In this document: in pieces, positions 1 to 6,841 of the stretch
Numbering within the stretch: the first letter of the stretch is position 1
How the letters are laid out: each line of letters begins with the position of its first letter
Origin: a virus
Virus record (IMG/VR): IMGVR_UViG_3300025286_000163
Location: 1 to 21,973 of that record
Strand: one strand, 5' to 3'
DNA length: 21,973 nt
Made by a program: the position numbers and the translations under genes
The notes under the pieces: generated by a model
Told to the model about the DNA's origin: nothing
The model's database searches: none
The model's input: only the letters and a program-made list of their open reading frames with translations

Positions 1-640
1 GTCTAATACCACTGGCATCAATGACTGCCTTGTTGTCAACAGCAAACGCAGAAAGTCGCGAGAGATAACCATCTTGAACCAATTGTGGGATGGAAATTTG
101 ATAGGCTACCTCTCTAAAGAAATGATCTAGTTTGTCACCATAGATATACCCTTGTCCCATGCGATAAGGCGTGGCGGTTACCCCCATGACTCTACAAGGT
201 TTCTTTTCATTCATTGCGTTTAATATTTTTCTATAGCGAGTGGTTGGTCCCGGAGCTATATGATGAGCCTCATCAATAATAATATAGTCAACTCCAGGAA
301 TCGCATCCAGTCGCTTTTCGGACGCTAGGGTGTCCCTGGATGCGATCAATACTGGGGCGTCGGTGTCATAGCTTTTTAGTGAGGCGGCTAGAACACCGAC
401 AGGTGCGGTAGGCCACACCTTTAATAGTTTGTCTTTGGCTTGTGAAACCAACTCTTGTCGGTGCGCCAGAATTAAGAACCGATTATTGCTAGAGCTGAGT
501 TCTTTAATCAGATGTGAAAACACAATGGTTTTCCCGGCAGCAGTGGGTAAAACGAGGAGTGGGTTGTGATCAATGGGTTTTGCCTGGAAGTAATCCAGTA
601 GTGATCCAAGCGCCTCTTCTTGGTAGTATCTGAGTTGCAT
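1..640 (-). CDS. Superfamily II DEAD/DEAH-box helicase, N-terminal part (cut by window edge)
   Basis: Nucleic-acid-dependent ATPase that probably unwinds or remodels DNA during phage replication or recombination. I translated it by hand: about 213 residues from an ATG at 640. It starts with a Q-motif-like stretch (MQLRYYQEEAL), then Walker A PTAAGKT (about residues 32-38), the Walker B/DEAH box IIIDEAHH (about 120-127) and motif III-like VTATPYR (about 154-160). This is the RecA1 domain of an SF2 helicase of the Res/DEAD family (UvsW/RecG/RapA-like). The C-terminal RecA2 domain lies outside the window. Its ATG shares one base with the stop of the upstream gene (TGATG), so the two are probably translationally coupled. 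It is last in the operon after the recombinase and ssDNA-binding genes, which fits a recombination/replication role. The helicase call is firm; the exact subfamily is not. Confidence 0.9.
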   Translation of the reverse strand, partial: MQLRYYQEEALGSLLDYFQAKPIDHNPLLVLPTAAGKTIVFSHLIKELSSSNNRFLILAHRQELVSQAKDKLLKVWPTAPVGVLAASLKSYDTDAPVLIASRDTLASEKRLDAIPGVDYIIIDEAHHIAPGPTTRYRKILNAMNEKKPCRVMGVTATPYRMGQGYIYGDKLDHFFREVAYQISIPQLVQDGYLSRLSAFAVDNKAVIDASGIR

Positions 641-918
641 CAGTGCACCGTTTCTCCGTTGTCCGAGTTTTCGTCTTCGTTAAGAGCCTCGGCAATTTTA
701 CTTATAGATATGTTTAATAAATTATAAGCATTTTGTTTGCTGGGCGCAGTAGATAATATGATGTCGGGATGTATGAAGACCAGGACTCTGGCAATGTTCT
801 CTTCTGAAATGCCGCGTTTCTTCCACTCTTCAATTAAATTGTAAAGGTCGTTGATCATAGCTTCCCCGGCTTTGATGCCGTCCTTAACCGACTGGCTTAA
901 TTCGTCGTCGTCTTTCAT
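640..918 (-). CDS. Hypothetical small helical protein in the recombination operon
   Basis: Protein of 92 residues that I do not recognise. The sequence is predicted mostly helical, acidic at both ends (MKDDDEL at the start, EDENSDNGE near the end) and has no cysteines, membrane segment or signal peptide. The middle (about residues 25-75) is amphipathic. A weak Shine-Dalgarno (AGGGA) lies upstream of ATG 918, and the stop overlaps the helicase start by one base. It sits between the ssDNA-binding protein and the helicase, so it may be an accessory factor of the same complex. That is inference from position only. Confidence 0.7.
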   Translation of the reverse strand: MKDDDELSQSVKDGIKAGEAMINDLYNLIEEWKKRGISEENIARVLVFIHPDIILSTAPSKQNAYNLLNISISKIAEALNEDENSDNGETVH

Positions 919-989
919 TGTAATTCCCTAGATAAGTGTGGCCTTTTGATAAACGAGTAGCCATCAAACTCGTGATCGGAGGTGATCTA

Positions 990-1487
990 TTACTCGTCCC
1001 AATTGCCGATGGCATTACCCGTGGCAGTGGACACCTGTTGTGTCGTGGTCTCAACCACTGGTTCTTTTTTTGCTGGCATCGCTTCGGTCATCTTAGGTCT
1101 AAGAAAAGAAATGATTTTGTTGGAATCTCCATACTGATCATTTTTCTCAATACCAATTTTAGCCATAAAATTTTCCATCATCAGGTTGTTTACAGCATCT
1201 CGATTAAGCTCAGTAGCGTTGCTACCTGTCGCAATCATCCATTGCTTTAAACGACTGATGCCAACCGTTGGGTTCGCACCAGAGATGGTAAAGTTTTCCC
1301 AAATCACACGGTTTGCATAGTTTTCACCTTGCACCCGGTATGTGACTTTGAGATATTTGTTTCCGGCTTTTGAAATTTTTTGCTCCCAGTCCTCGGCCAT
1401 TAATTCATAAGTGCCTTCCGGTATGGGTTCAAAACTTCCGCCAGTGTCCTCGACCGTACTAAGGTCTATATGAAAATCTTCAGACAT
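990..1487 (-). CDS. DUF669-family phage ssDNA-binding-like protein
   Basis: Protein of 165 residues. The pattern PEGTYELMAEDWEQK, then a KxxKAGNKYLKVTYRV block, a GENYANRVIWENFTI block and ISRLKQW matches the DUF669 family as I know it. DUF669 members are found beside phage annealing proteins and recombinases and are thought to act as single-stranded DNA-binding proteins. The C-terminus is Thr/Ala-rich and ends in acidic NWDE, like the acidic tip of SSB proteins that recruits partners. I chose ATG 1487 over an upstream ATG at 1514 because GGAGG lies at the right distance before it. The start overlaps the recombinase stop by 8 bases. Context (Sak4-like gene immediately upstream) supports the role; family assignment is from memory. 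Confidence 0.8.
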   Translation of the reverse strand: MSEDFHIDLSTVEDTGGSFEPIPEGTYELMAEDWEQKISKAGNKYLKVTYRVQGENYANRVIWENFTISGANPTVGISRLKQWMIATGSNATELNRDAVNNLMMENFMAKIGIEKNDQYGDSNKIISFLRPKMTEAMPAKKEPVVETTTQQVSTATGNAIGNWDE

Positions 1488-2262
1488 TTTGTCCTCCTTT
1501 GTTTTTGGTTTCATTAGGTATAACCGTCGCTTTACAGGCGTCTGTAAAAGCAGACCAGTTAAAATCTATTCTTTCAGGGAGTTGAAGTCTTGATTTGGCA
1601 TCAAAAGCAGCGGTTCTCTTCGTGAATAAATAACGTTTATCGCTAAAGGTTTTGCCACGAGCTTTCTCATTGAAGCCCTGCCCGGACTTCACGGTGGTAA
1701 ACAAATGATTAGCGAAAAAATTAAAGTCGACCCAGGAACGAATCAGACTGGACACTTTTTTATGCGTGTTCAGCTCATAGCGGTCGTAGGGTTCGTGTTC
1801 CGGATCAGAAAAGGTTCGTATTTGTACATGTGATAGTAGTATGACGTTCATCTTCTTGGCAACAGAAAGCGCTTCCAGGTTTCTTAAGATTCTTGCGAAC
1901 AGCTCGTAGCTCTCCGTGAACCCCTTACCAAAACCCAAAGCTTCAATGGTTTTTATATTGTGGTTTTCCTTAACCTGTTCCTGACACAGTCTTTCGGCAA
2001 AGTCGGTGGTGTCCAGAATAACCGTTTTAAAATTATGCTCTTCAGTGCTCAGAGTTTTAACCTGTTCCATGATGTCGTTATAGGTTTCACAAACCGGGAA
2101 GTGAGGGGTGTCAATAAAACGTAAGCCGTCCTCTGCACAAATAAAGATAGGTTTGGGGGCGCCCGCGCCAAAGGTGCTTTTACCAATGCCGTCGGTGCCG
2201 GTTATATTCATTCTCACTTGCGTGTATGCGGCTTGATTATTGATTTTATCCATTAGACTCAT
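1480..2262 (-). CDS. Sak4-like / AAA_24 RecA-fold phage recombinase ATPase
   Basis: P-loop ATPase of 260 residues. Walker A is GTDGIGKST (residues 22-30) and Walker B is TVILDTTD (80-87, with D84). The layout (short N-terminus, Walker A near residue 25, then ICAEDGLRFID, then KTVILDTTD, then a VILLSHVQ strand) matches the phage nucleotide-binding protein family (AAA_24). It includes the Rad51-like Sak4 single-strand annealing proteins. Known Sak4 proteins work with a cognate SSB encoded nearby, and a DUF669 SSB-like gene follows directly here. I chose ATG 2262 (MSLMDK) over the upstream possibility at 2283 because AAGGAGG precedes it by 6 bases. The start overlaps the upstream gene by 17 bases. 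ATPase is certain; annealing activity is inferred from family and neighbours. Confidence 0.82.
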   Translation of the reverse strand: MSLMDKINNQAAYTQVRMNITGTDGIGKSTFGAGAPKPIFICAEDGLRFIDTPHFPVCETYNDIMEQVKTLSTEEHNFKTVILDTTDFAERLCQEQVKENHNIKTIEALGFGKGFTESYELFARILRNLEALSVAKKMNVILLSHVQIRTFSDPEHEPYDRYELNTHKKVSSLIRSWVDFNFFANHLFTTVKSGQGFNEKARGKTFSDKRYLFTKRTAAFDAKSRLQLPERIDFNWSAFTDACKATVIPNETKNKGGQNV

Positions 2263-2656
2263 GCAGACCCTCCTTTTCCACAATTCGTGGAGACTTTGAT
2301 ATTTTAGTTATTGCGCCTTTTTGTAAAGTTTTTCCGTGATCCGGATAATCCATACAGTAGTTTTGAAAACCTTTTAAGCCTAAAACTTCTTTGGTTTTAA
2401 ACGGCCATGCGCTGGCAGGTATGCTGTCTTTAATAGTACGCAGGTATTCCTGATCCCAATCTATGGTTCGTGAAAAGGATATATTAAATCCGTTCTGTGT
2501 TGACGAACCCCCTTTGTTTGAAAGGCTTTCAACATCTATCCCTAGATCGGGATGGTTTAATATCTCATTGGTGTTTGCTTTAATTTGTCGATCAAGATCA
2601 GCTTTGAGGGCTAATAATTCTCTGCGCTTTGATCGCAGCGCTGTGATGTCTTGCAT
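2246..2656 (-). CDS. Hypothetical protein with N-terminal coiled coil, first gene of recombination operon
   Basis: Protein of 136 residues, function not recognised. Residues 1-35 are rich in Arg, Lys, Leu and Ala in a heptad-like pattern (ITALRSKRRELLALKADLD), suggesting a coiled coil. The C-terminal part (about 70-130) has aromatic and basic residues, including KTKEVLGLKGFQNYC, and could bind nucleic acid. It is the promoter-proximal gene of the minus-strand operon, and its stop overlaps the recombinase start by 17 bases, so it is made together with the recombinase. A role as a recombination or nuclease-modulating accessory factor is possible but rests only on position. ATG 2656 is preceded by GGGAGAAG. 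Confidence 0.72.
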   Translation of the reverse strand: MQDITALRSKRRELLALKADLDRQIKANTNEILNHPDLGIDVESLSNKGGSSTQNGFNISFSRTIDWDQEYLRTIKDSIPASAWPFKTKEVLGLKGFQNYCMDYPDHGKTLQKGAITKISKSPRIVEKEGLHESNG

Positions 2657-2704
2657 GATTCTTCTCCCAAAGAATAAAACTAACTTTAACTAACTACGGC
2701 ACTA

Positions 2705-2733
2705 AGAATAATCTCTTGCAATTTAGATGTCAA
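2705..2733 (-). promoter_or_regulatory. Promoter of the leftward recombination operon
   Basis: On the minus strand a perfect TTGACA (2733-2728) is followed after 17 bases by TATTCT (2710-2705), a near-consensus sigma70 pair at ideal spacing, about 50 bases before the first gene's ATG at 2656. It interleaves with the opposing promoter at 2716-2744. Confidence 0.75.
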
Positions 2734-2744
2734 GGAATTATTAT
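2716..2744 (+). promoter_or_regulatory. Promoter of the rightward Cro-like/PrimPol operon
   Basis: TTGCAA (2716-2721), a 17-base spacer and TATTAT (2739-2744) form a good sigma70-like promoter upstream of the HTH gene at 2788. Its -35 lies inside the spacer of the leftward promoter, so RNA polymerase probably cannot occupy both at once. Confidence 0.68.
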
Positions 2745-2787
2745 TCTATTTTTCAAGAAAAATTTTATACATATATGGGAGAATCAA

Positions 2788-3036
2788 ATGGCTAGTATTA
2801 GAATTACACTATCCGAATATATACAAGACGTAGGAATCGAGGCCGTGGCTAAAGACCTGGGCACCTCCGAGTCCACCGTTAAGGCATGGAGATATTATGC
2901 GCGAGCACCGCGTGTTAAGCAAGCCAAACAGCTTATGAAACATTCAAAGGGGATCCTTAACTGGGATTCCATTTACGGATCACCTGAAGATTTAGATTCA
3001 GATCGAGCCGTTCGTCAAAAAGCAGATGTTGCTTAA
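2788..3036 (+). CDS. Cro/YdaS-like helix-turn-helix regulator
   Basis: Small DNA-binding protein of 82 residues. The core SEYIQDVGIEAVAKDLG-TSESTVKAWR (about residues 8-34) reads as a helix-turn-helix of the Cro/YdaS type: a helix, a turn at LGTS, then a recognition helix with TVKAW. The charged C-terminal tail (about 60-82) has no recognisable motif. I chose ATG 2788, preceded by GGGAGA, and not the longer upstream frame, whose extra residues overlap the promoter. The gene lies at the divergence point between the recombination and replication operons, next to an inverted repeat covering both promoters, so it probably autoregulates and sets the balance between them. It could also be an accessory activator. 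Confidence 0.83.
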   Translation: MASIRITLSEYIQDVGIEAVAKDLGTSESTVKAWRYYARAPRVKQAKQLMKHSKGILNWDSIYGSPEDLDSDRAVRQKADVA

Positions 3037-3047
3037 AGGAAGTCTTT

Positions 3048-5060
3048 ATGAGTTTGATTCTGAATGCGAATCAGACGTGGGAGAAAATCAGTAAGGACGT
3101 TAAAAATGAAATGCTCGACAGTTATTGGGAGCATGGATTCCATTTAATACCTTGCGGATCGAAAGACGAATACATACCAGAGTATTTTCGTAAACGCCAC
3201 ACGTTTGACACCGAAGAAGAGATAAAGGCACGCTGGGCTAAAGCGCCCAGAGTGAAGTGGGAGCCGTTTCAGCGCACCCAGCCCACCCGTCGACAGATGA
3301 ACGAGTGGCTACAAAAGTTTCCGCTCTCCAATTGGGCAGCACTCACCGGGATTAACTTTGTGGTCCTCGATGCTGATTCACAAGAGGCGGTTGAGTTTAT
3401 CGAAAGTAAAAAAATTACCGGTACTCCATTAAAGCAGATGACTCCCAGAGGTGGGATGCACTTCTTTTATAGTATTAATCCAGGTTTGGAGGTTCGTAAT
3501 TCGGCAGGCCAGAATAAGCTCGACATCCGAGGCACTGGCGGCTATGTCATGTTGTGTCCCTCTCACGATTACTTTTTTATAAACGACAGTCACACCTCAA
3601 TTAGTGACATCGATGAACTGCCGTGCTTACAACCCGAAGACCTACAAAGAATCGCCGAGTTTAACAATGTTGGTCACACCCAGAATGTTGTCTCCGGAAA
3701 GCTTGATAGCGTCGGCACCGACATTGGTACTCGTAACGACAAGTTGGCACGACTGGTCGGGAAGTGGATCAAGGAAGGGTGGGGTCAACGAGACATATTA
3801 ATTAAAGCCCAGGATTGGAATCAAACCAATATTCCGCCGATGTCACCGATGGAGGTGACCACGACCACGATGTCGATTGTGAACGGCCATATAAAAAGAC
3901 ACCCCGAAGACGTGGAGATGGGAATGCTCCGATGGGAAACCAGTAAATGGGAAGTGCATTTGGAGGACGAGCAAAAGGAAATATTAAAACAGGAAGACCC
4001 GATTGAGAACCTGGCTGTTGAGAAACCCGAACGAGGTCCTCTGGGGTTGTTGCCATGGAAGGACTTTAGCGCACTGGACATTGAAACCCCGACCGAGTAT
4101 TGGGGGGATAAGTTTATCTTTCAACAGGCCAGAGTGTTAATGATTGGTAAACCCAAGATTGGTAAGTCGCATTGGCTGGGCGCGTTCGCGACAGCAGCAT
4201 CAACGGGTACCGAGTTTATGGGCAAGTCTTTTCCTAGACCATTAAAGGTGATGTGGTTACAAGCCGAGATCATTGAAGCCTACATCACCGAGCGGGTGAA
4301 CTTGTACCTCACGCCCTATGAAGAACAATCCGAATACGTTGAGTCGTTGGGCGAGAACCTCATTGTCAGCGGGCGCTTGCGTAAAAACCTACTGAAAGAC
4401 AGCGACATTGATATGGTCAGTGAAGAAATCGCCTTTCATCAACCCGACATTGTAATGTTGGATCCGTTCATTAACTTCTTTGATGGTGAAGAGAACTCCA
4501 ACGCGGACATTCATAAGCTCCTAGGTCGAGTGGATCGACTCATTGAGTTGCACAACGTGTGCTTCATCATTGCCCATCACACCGGCAAGGATCGACAGGA
4601 CGACATGAGTTTCATGTCAGCTCGTGGGGGCAGTGTGTTCGCCGGGTGGTTTGACTCAGGCATTAAGTTACTCGGTGATAAGCCGAACGTGACGCTGTTC
4701 TATGAAGCTCGGAATGCGAGGGAGCCGGAAAGTCATGGTGCCTACTTTAACTTTGACACAGGCCTTTGGAACATCGTTGATTTCGATGCGGAAAAACAGG
4801 TCGATGAGGTCGATATCGCGCACACGGTGGCAAACTCAATGGACAAAACAAAATTTTATACACGCGCAGAACTGGAATTACAGGCACGCAAAGGCTTAAA
4901 AGACCGAGGGCTACCCAGTGGGGTGGGCAAGGGCAAAGCAGCTGTGAGTTATGTGCAAAAATATTTGGGTGGGCGCGTGCTAACCCATGCAATTCCGGGC
5001 AAGCAAACATGGCATTGGCTGGTTAGTAACGAGGGGGTAAAACCCTGGGAAGAAGAATAA
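3048..5060 (+). CDS. PrimPol-helicase replication protein (bifunctional primase/polymerase + RecA-like ATPase)
   Basis: Replication initiator of 670 residues, probably synthesising primers and unwinding the phage origin. The N-terminal half is a PrimPol (prim-pol, PF09250-like) domain: metal-binding VLDAD (D108, D110), TPRGGMHFFY with H138, and LDIRGTGGYVMLCPS (158-172). The C-terminal half is a RecA-like hexameric helicase domain: Walker A GKPKIGKS (367-374), VMWLQAEI (sensor-like strand), Walker B DIVMLDPF with D472, and a histidine motif AHHTGKD (H510, H511), as in RepA/AAA_25-type proteins. The last 100 residues look like a winged-helix or DNA-binding tail. AAAGGAAG precedes the ATG. It follows the HTH gene by 11 bases in one operon. 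Both domains look intact. Confidence 0.9.
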   Translation: MSLILNANQTWEKISKDVKNEMLDSYWEHGFHLIPCGSKDEYIPEYFRKRHTFDTEEEIKARWAKAPRVKWEPFQRTQPTRRQMNEWLQKFPLSNWAALTGINFVVLDADSQEAVEFIESKKITGTPLKQMTPRGGMHFFYSINPGLEVRNSAGQNKLDIRGTGGYVMLCPSHDYFFINDSHTSISDIDELPCLQPEDLQRIAEFNNVGHTQNVVSGKLDSVGTDIGTRNDKLARLVGKWIKEGWGQRDILIKAQDWNQTNIPPMSPMEVTTTTMSIVNGHIKRHPEDVEMGMLRWETSKWEVHLEDEQKEILKQEDPIENLAVEKPERGPLGLLPWKDFSALDIETPTEYWGDKFIFQQARVLMIGKPKIGKSHWLGAFATAASTGTEFMGKSFPRPLKVMWLQAEIIEAYITERVNLYLTPYEEQSEYVESLGENLIVSGRLRKNLLKDSDIDMVSEEIAFHQPDIVMLDPFINFFDGEENSNADIHKLLGRVDRLIELHNVCFIIAHHTGKDRQDDMSFMSARGGSVFAGWFDSGIKLLGDKPNVTLFYEARNAREPESHGAYFNFDTGLWNIVDFDAEKQVDEVDIAHTVANSMDKTKFYTRAELELQARKGLKDRGLPSGVGKGKAAVSYVQKYLGGRVLTHAIPGKQTWHWLVSNEGVKPWEEE

Positions 5061-5080
5061 AACAAATGAGCCGAGGAGAA

Positions 5081-5161
5081 ATGTTTGCGCGTTTAGGAAC
5101 GGCTCGTTTTGAGCCGGGGGAAATAACTCCCCCGGTTTCATTAGGGGAGAAAAAAAGATGA
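5081..5161 (+). CDS. Small ORF / leader peptide (26 aa) before the membrane protein
   Basis: ATG at 5081 follows CCGAGGAG at good spacing and opens a 26-codon frame (begins MFARLGTARF, ends GEKKR) whose TGA overlaps the next gene's ATG (ATGA). Both a good ribosome site and the exact coupling suggest that it is translated. The coding region contains two overlapping hairpins, so its translation could control expression of the downstream genes. No homologue is recognised; it may also have no function of its own. Confidence 0.5.
   Translation: MFARLGTARFEPGEITPPVSLGEKKR
5100..5135 (+). promoter_or_regulatory. Two mutually exclusive hairpins (attenuator-like) in the leader ORF
   Basis: Hairpin 1 is CGGCTC (5100-5105), loop gtttt, GAGCCG (5111-5116). 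Hairpin 2 is CCGGGGGA (5114-5121), loop aataac, TCCCCCGG (5128-5135), followed by TTTCATT. They share 5114-5116 and cannot form together. Hairpin 2 resembles a terminator with a poor U-tract. A translating ribosome on the 26-codon ORF would disrupt both. Confidence 0.4.
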
Positions 5162-5568
5162 AACTTTTAGGATTAATGGTGTTTTTAGCAGGTATGGTCA
5201 TGGTTGCCAGTGGTTTAGTGTTTATAGACCTGGCATCAATGGTGCTCAAGGGCGACCTCTACACACTCAGCGTGTTAGGGTTCTTTAATAACATGTTCTC
5301 ACTGAACCCGTCAACGGCTACCGTACAAACGGTACTCAGCGGGTTGTTTATACTGATGGGGTGCTTTATTTGTTTTGGCGGGGCGGTCATGATACGAGTT
5401 AAAAGAATTGGGGGAACGATTGATCCCGACCTCATACCGAACTACGAGAGAGTCGGTAAGGGTAGGGTGTTCGGTAATTTCATCGCGTTTCCCACCCAGA
5501 TGGCGCGAGCGACTTACAATAAAGCAGTGAAGTTGGGTATTGTGAATGGCAAGGTATGGAAAAATTAA
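5158..5568 (+). CDS. Hypothetical inner-membrane protein, two predicted transmembrane segments
   Basis: Protein of 136 residues, not recognised. It opens with a hydrophobic segment (about residues 3-25, LGLMVFLAGMVMVASGLVFI), has a second (about 58-80, VLSGLFILMGCFICFGGAVM), and then a basic, soluble C-terminal region of about 55 residues. The topology is probably two membrane helices with the tail in the cytoplasm. Its start overlaps the 26-codon ORF by four bases and its stop overlaps the methyltransferase start by 13 bases. It might be a superinfection or host-interaction factor; nothing in the sequence decides this. Confidence 0.72.
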   Translation: MKLLGLMVFLAGMVMVASGLVFIDLASMVLKGDLYTLSVLGFFNNMFSLNPSTATVQTVLSGLFILMGCFICFGGAVMIRVKRIGGTIDPDLIPNYERVGKGRVFGNFIAFPTQMARATYNKAVKLGIVNGKVWKN

Positions 5569-6815
5569 GAACATTGGACTTATTCAGCGGGATAGGAGGG
5601 TTCACCCTTGGTCTAGACTCAACGGGCTACTTTGAAACGGTGGCTTTTTGTGAGATCGAGGCGTTTCCGTGTAAGGTATTAAATAAACATTGGCCGGAAG
5701 TGCCGATATATAACGACGTAAAGGAGTTAAGTTATGAAAAATTACAGGCAGACGGAATTATTTCAAGACGACGAGGCATTGACGTTATCTGTGGAGGATA
5801 CCCGTGTCAGCCGTTTTCAGTTGCAGGACGTCAAGGAGGCGAAGACGATCCAAGACATCTCTGGCCGGAATATTTTAGACTCGTTAGAGAATTGCGTCCG
5901 CATTACGCGATTGGAGAGAACGTGGGCGGACATCTTCGACTCGGTTTGGATACCGTACTCGAAGACCTGGACAGTGAGAACTACACCGTCAGGTGCTTTA
6001 GTGTTGAAGCATCGAGCCTCGGTGCCCCGCACCGACGTGAAAGAATCTTCTGGATCGCAGACAATATGGCCGACCGTCACCCAGGATTCGGCGAGCTCAC
6101 GGACGAAGAAATACAAACAGGGCGGTACGCCCTTAACGGTAGCGGTGCAACCCCTATGGCTGACTCCGTCAGCGACGAACATCGATTCGAGATCGGAGAA
6201 AGCTCTGGAGTATCGGAAAGCCTATCGAGAAAGCATCGGCAGGAAAACAGTGCCTCCGGGGAACCTATCGGAACAGGTGCAATACGGCGAACCGACAACG
6301 GACATGAAACTGATGTTCCCGACACCCAGAGCGAGCGACGTGGAGGGCGGAATCGTGGAGGACGTGGAGCTGAACAACGGGAGCTTCTCAAGACGGAACA
6401 AGAAGGGCGAGCGTTGGGGCGTGAAGCTGAGAGATGCAGCGAACTATCTGGAACAGAATATGTTCCCGACACCCACAGCGAGGGATTGGAAGGGGCCGAG
6501 AAAGCCCGAAACTCTGAAGAAGAACGGACGCTTGCCGAGCAATTCACTGCCCGACAAGGTGCGAAGCGAAGTGAAGAAGAGCGACGAAAAACTACATTTG
6601 AATCCTACCTGGGTGGAGGGAATGATGGGATTTCCGCATGGCTGGACGGATCTTGGGAACGAGGAATCCCTAGAGTAGCGCCGAGTAATAAATTGCGAGT
6701 GCCTCGATTAAAAGCCTTGGGAAATGCGGTGCTTCCGCAGTTGGTTTATATGGTGGGCATGACGATTGTTTTGTCTACAAATAGTAGTGAGAATGAGGAA
6801 GAATCGGGTGGTTAA
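5556..6815 (+). CDS. DNA (cytosine-5)-methyltransferase
   Basis: Methylates cytosine at C5 in a specific site using S-adenosylmethionine, probably protecting phage DNA from host restriction; no partner endonuclease is seen. It has 419 residues. Motif I is DLFSGIGGF (8-16), motif IV GGYPCQPFSVAG (80-91) with catalytic C84, motif VI ENV (121-123), motif VIII GAPHRRERIFWIA (156-168) and a late IX/X-type motif VPRLKALGNAVLPQL (about 382-396). All core motifs are present, so it looks active. The target-recognition region (about 170-375) is unusually charged and low in complexity, rich in Arg, Glu and Gly. That stretch coincides with a second gene in another frame (5734-6678), which probably explains its composition. 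The start overlaps the previous gene and has AAGG upstream. Confidence 0.92.
   Translation: MEKLRTLDLFSGIGGFTLGLDSTGYFETVAFCEIEAFPCKVLNKHWPEVPIYNDVKELSYEKLQADGIISRRRGIDVICGGYPCQPFSVAGRQGGEDDPRHLWPEYFRLVRELRPHYAIGENVGGHLRLGLDTVLEDLDSENYTVRCFSVEASSLGAPHRRERIFWIADNMADRHPGFGELTDEEIQTGRYALNGSGATPMADSVSDEHRFEIGESSGVSESLSRKHRQENSASGEPIGTGAIRRTDNGHETDVPDTQSERRGGRNRGGRGAEQRELLKTEQEGRALGREAERCSELSGTEYVPDTHSEGLEGAEKARNSEEERTLAEQFTARQGAKRSEEERRKTTFESYLGGGNDGISAWLDGSWERGIPRVAPSNKLRVPRLKALGNAVLPQLVYMVGMTIVLSTNSSENEEESGG
5734..6678 (+). CDS. Nested gene inside the methyltransferase, +1 frame; PTPxASD / NPxWVExMMGFP protein
   Basis: A 314-codon frame lying entirely inside the methyltransferase gene on the same strand. 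It has its own strong ribosome site, AAGGAG (5721-5726), seven bases before ATG 5734. Four copies of a short motif are visible: IWPTVTQDSAS (residue 111), LWLTPSATN (141), MFPTPRASD (194), MFPTPTARDWKGP (243), and a C-terminal LNPTWVEGMMGFPHGWTDLG. The stretch TWTVRTTPSGALVLKHRAS..PRTD is also familiar. From memory, unchecked, this combination occurs in phage proteins annotated next to cytosine methylases, some of which may be separate genes. No enzymatic function is known to me. The alternative is a chance ORF forced by conserved methylase codons, but the ribosome site and motifs argue against that. Confidence 0.65.
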   Translation: MKNYRQTELFQDDEALTLSVEDTRVSRFQLQDVKEAKTIQDISGRNILDSLENCVRITRLERTWADIFDSVWIPYSKTWTVRTTPSGALVLKHRASVPRTDVKESSGSQTIWPTVTQDSASSRTKKYKQGGTPLTVAVQPLWLTPSATNIDSRSEKALEYRKAYRESIGRKTVPPGNLSEQVQYGEPTTDMKLMFPTPRASDVEGGIVEDVELNNGSFSRRNKKGERWGVKLRDAANYLEQNMFPTPTARDWKGPRKPETLKKNGRLPSNSLPDKVRSEVKKSDEKLHLNPTWVEGMMGFPHGWTDLGNEESLE

Positions 6816-6841
6816 AATAGGGTCAAAATGGGGCAAAACAC

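Larger units (their letters stand above)
2705..2747. promoter_or_regulatory. Candidate operator: inverted AGAATAAT half-sites over both -10 boxes
   Basis: AGAATAAT at 2705-2712 and its reverse complement ATTATTCT at 2740-2747 form an 8-bp inverted repeat. The left half contains the leftward -10 and the right half overlaps the rightward -10. A similar half-site, AGAATAAA, lies at 2671-2678. The Cro-like protein encoded at 2788 is the obvious candidate ligand. This is inferred from geometry, not shown. Confidence 0.5.

Noticed and set aside
936-1250. Plus-strand open frame of 104 codons
   Set aside because: Antisense shadow of the DUF669 gene; no ribosome site and no plausible protein pattern.
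3802-4081. Minus-strand frames within the PrimPol-helicase gene
   Set aside because: Shadows of a gene with clear domain motifs; composition typical of antisense translation.
6077-6547. Minus-strand Ser/Arg/Pro-rich frame opposite the methylase
   Set aside because: This stretch already has two convincing plus-strand frames; the third is a shadow with low-complexity composition and no ribosome site.
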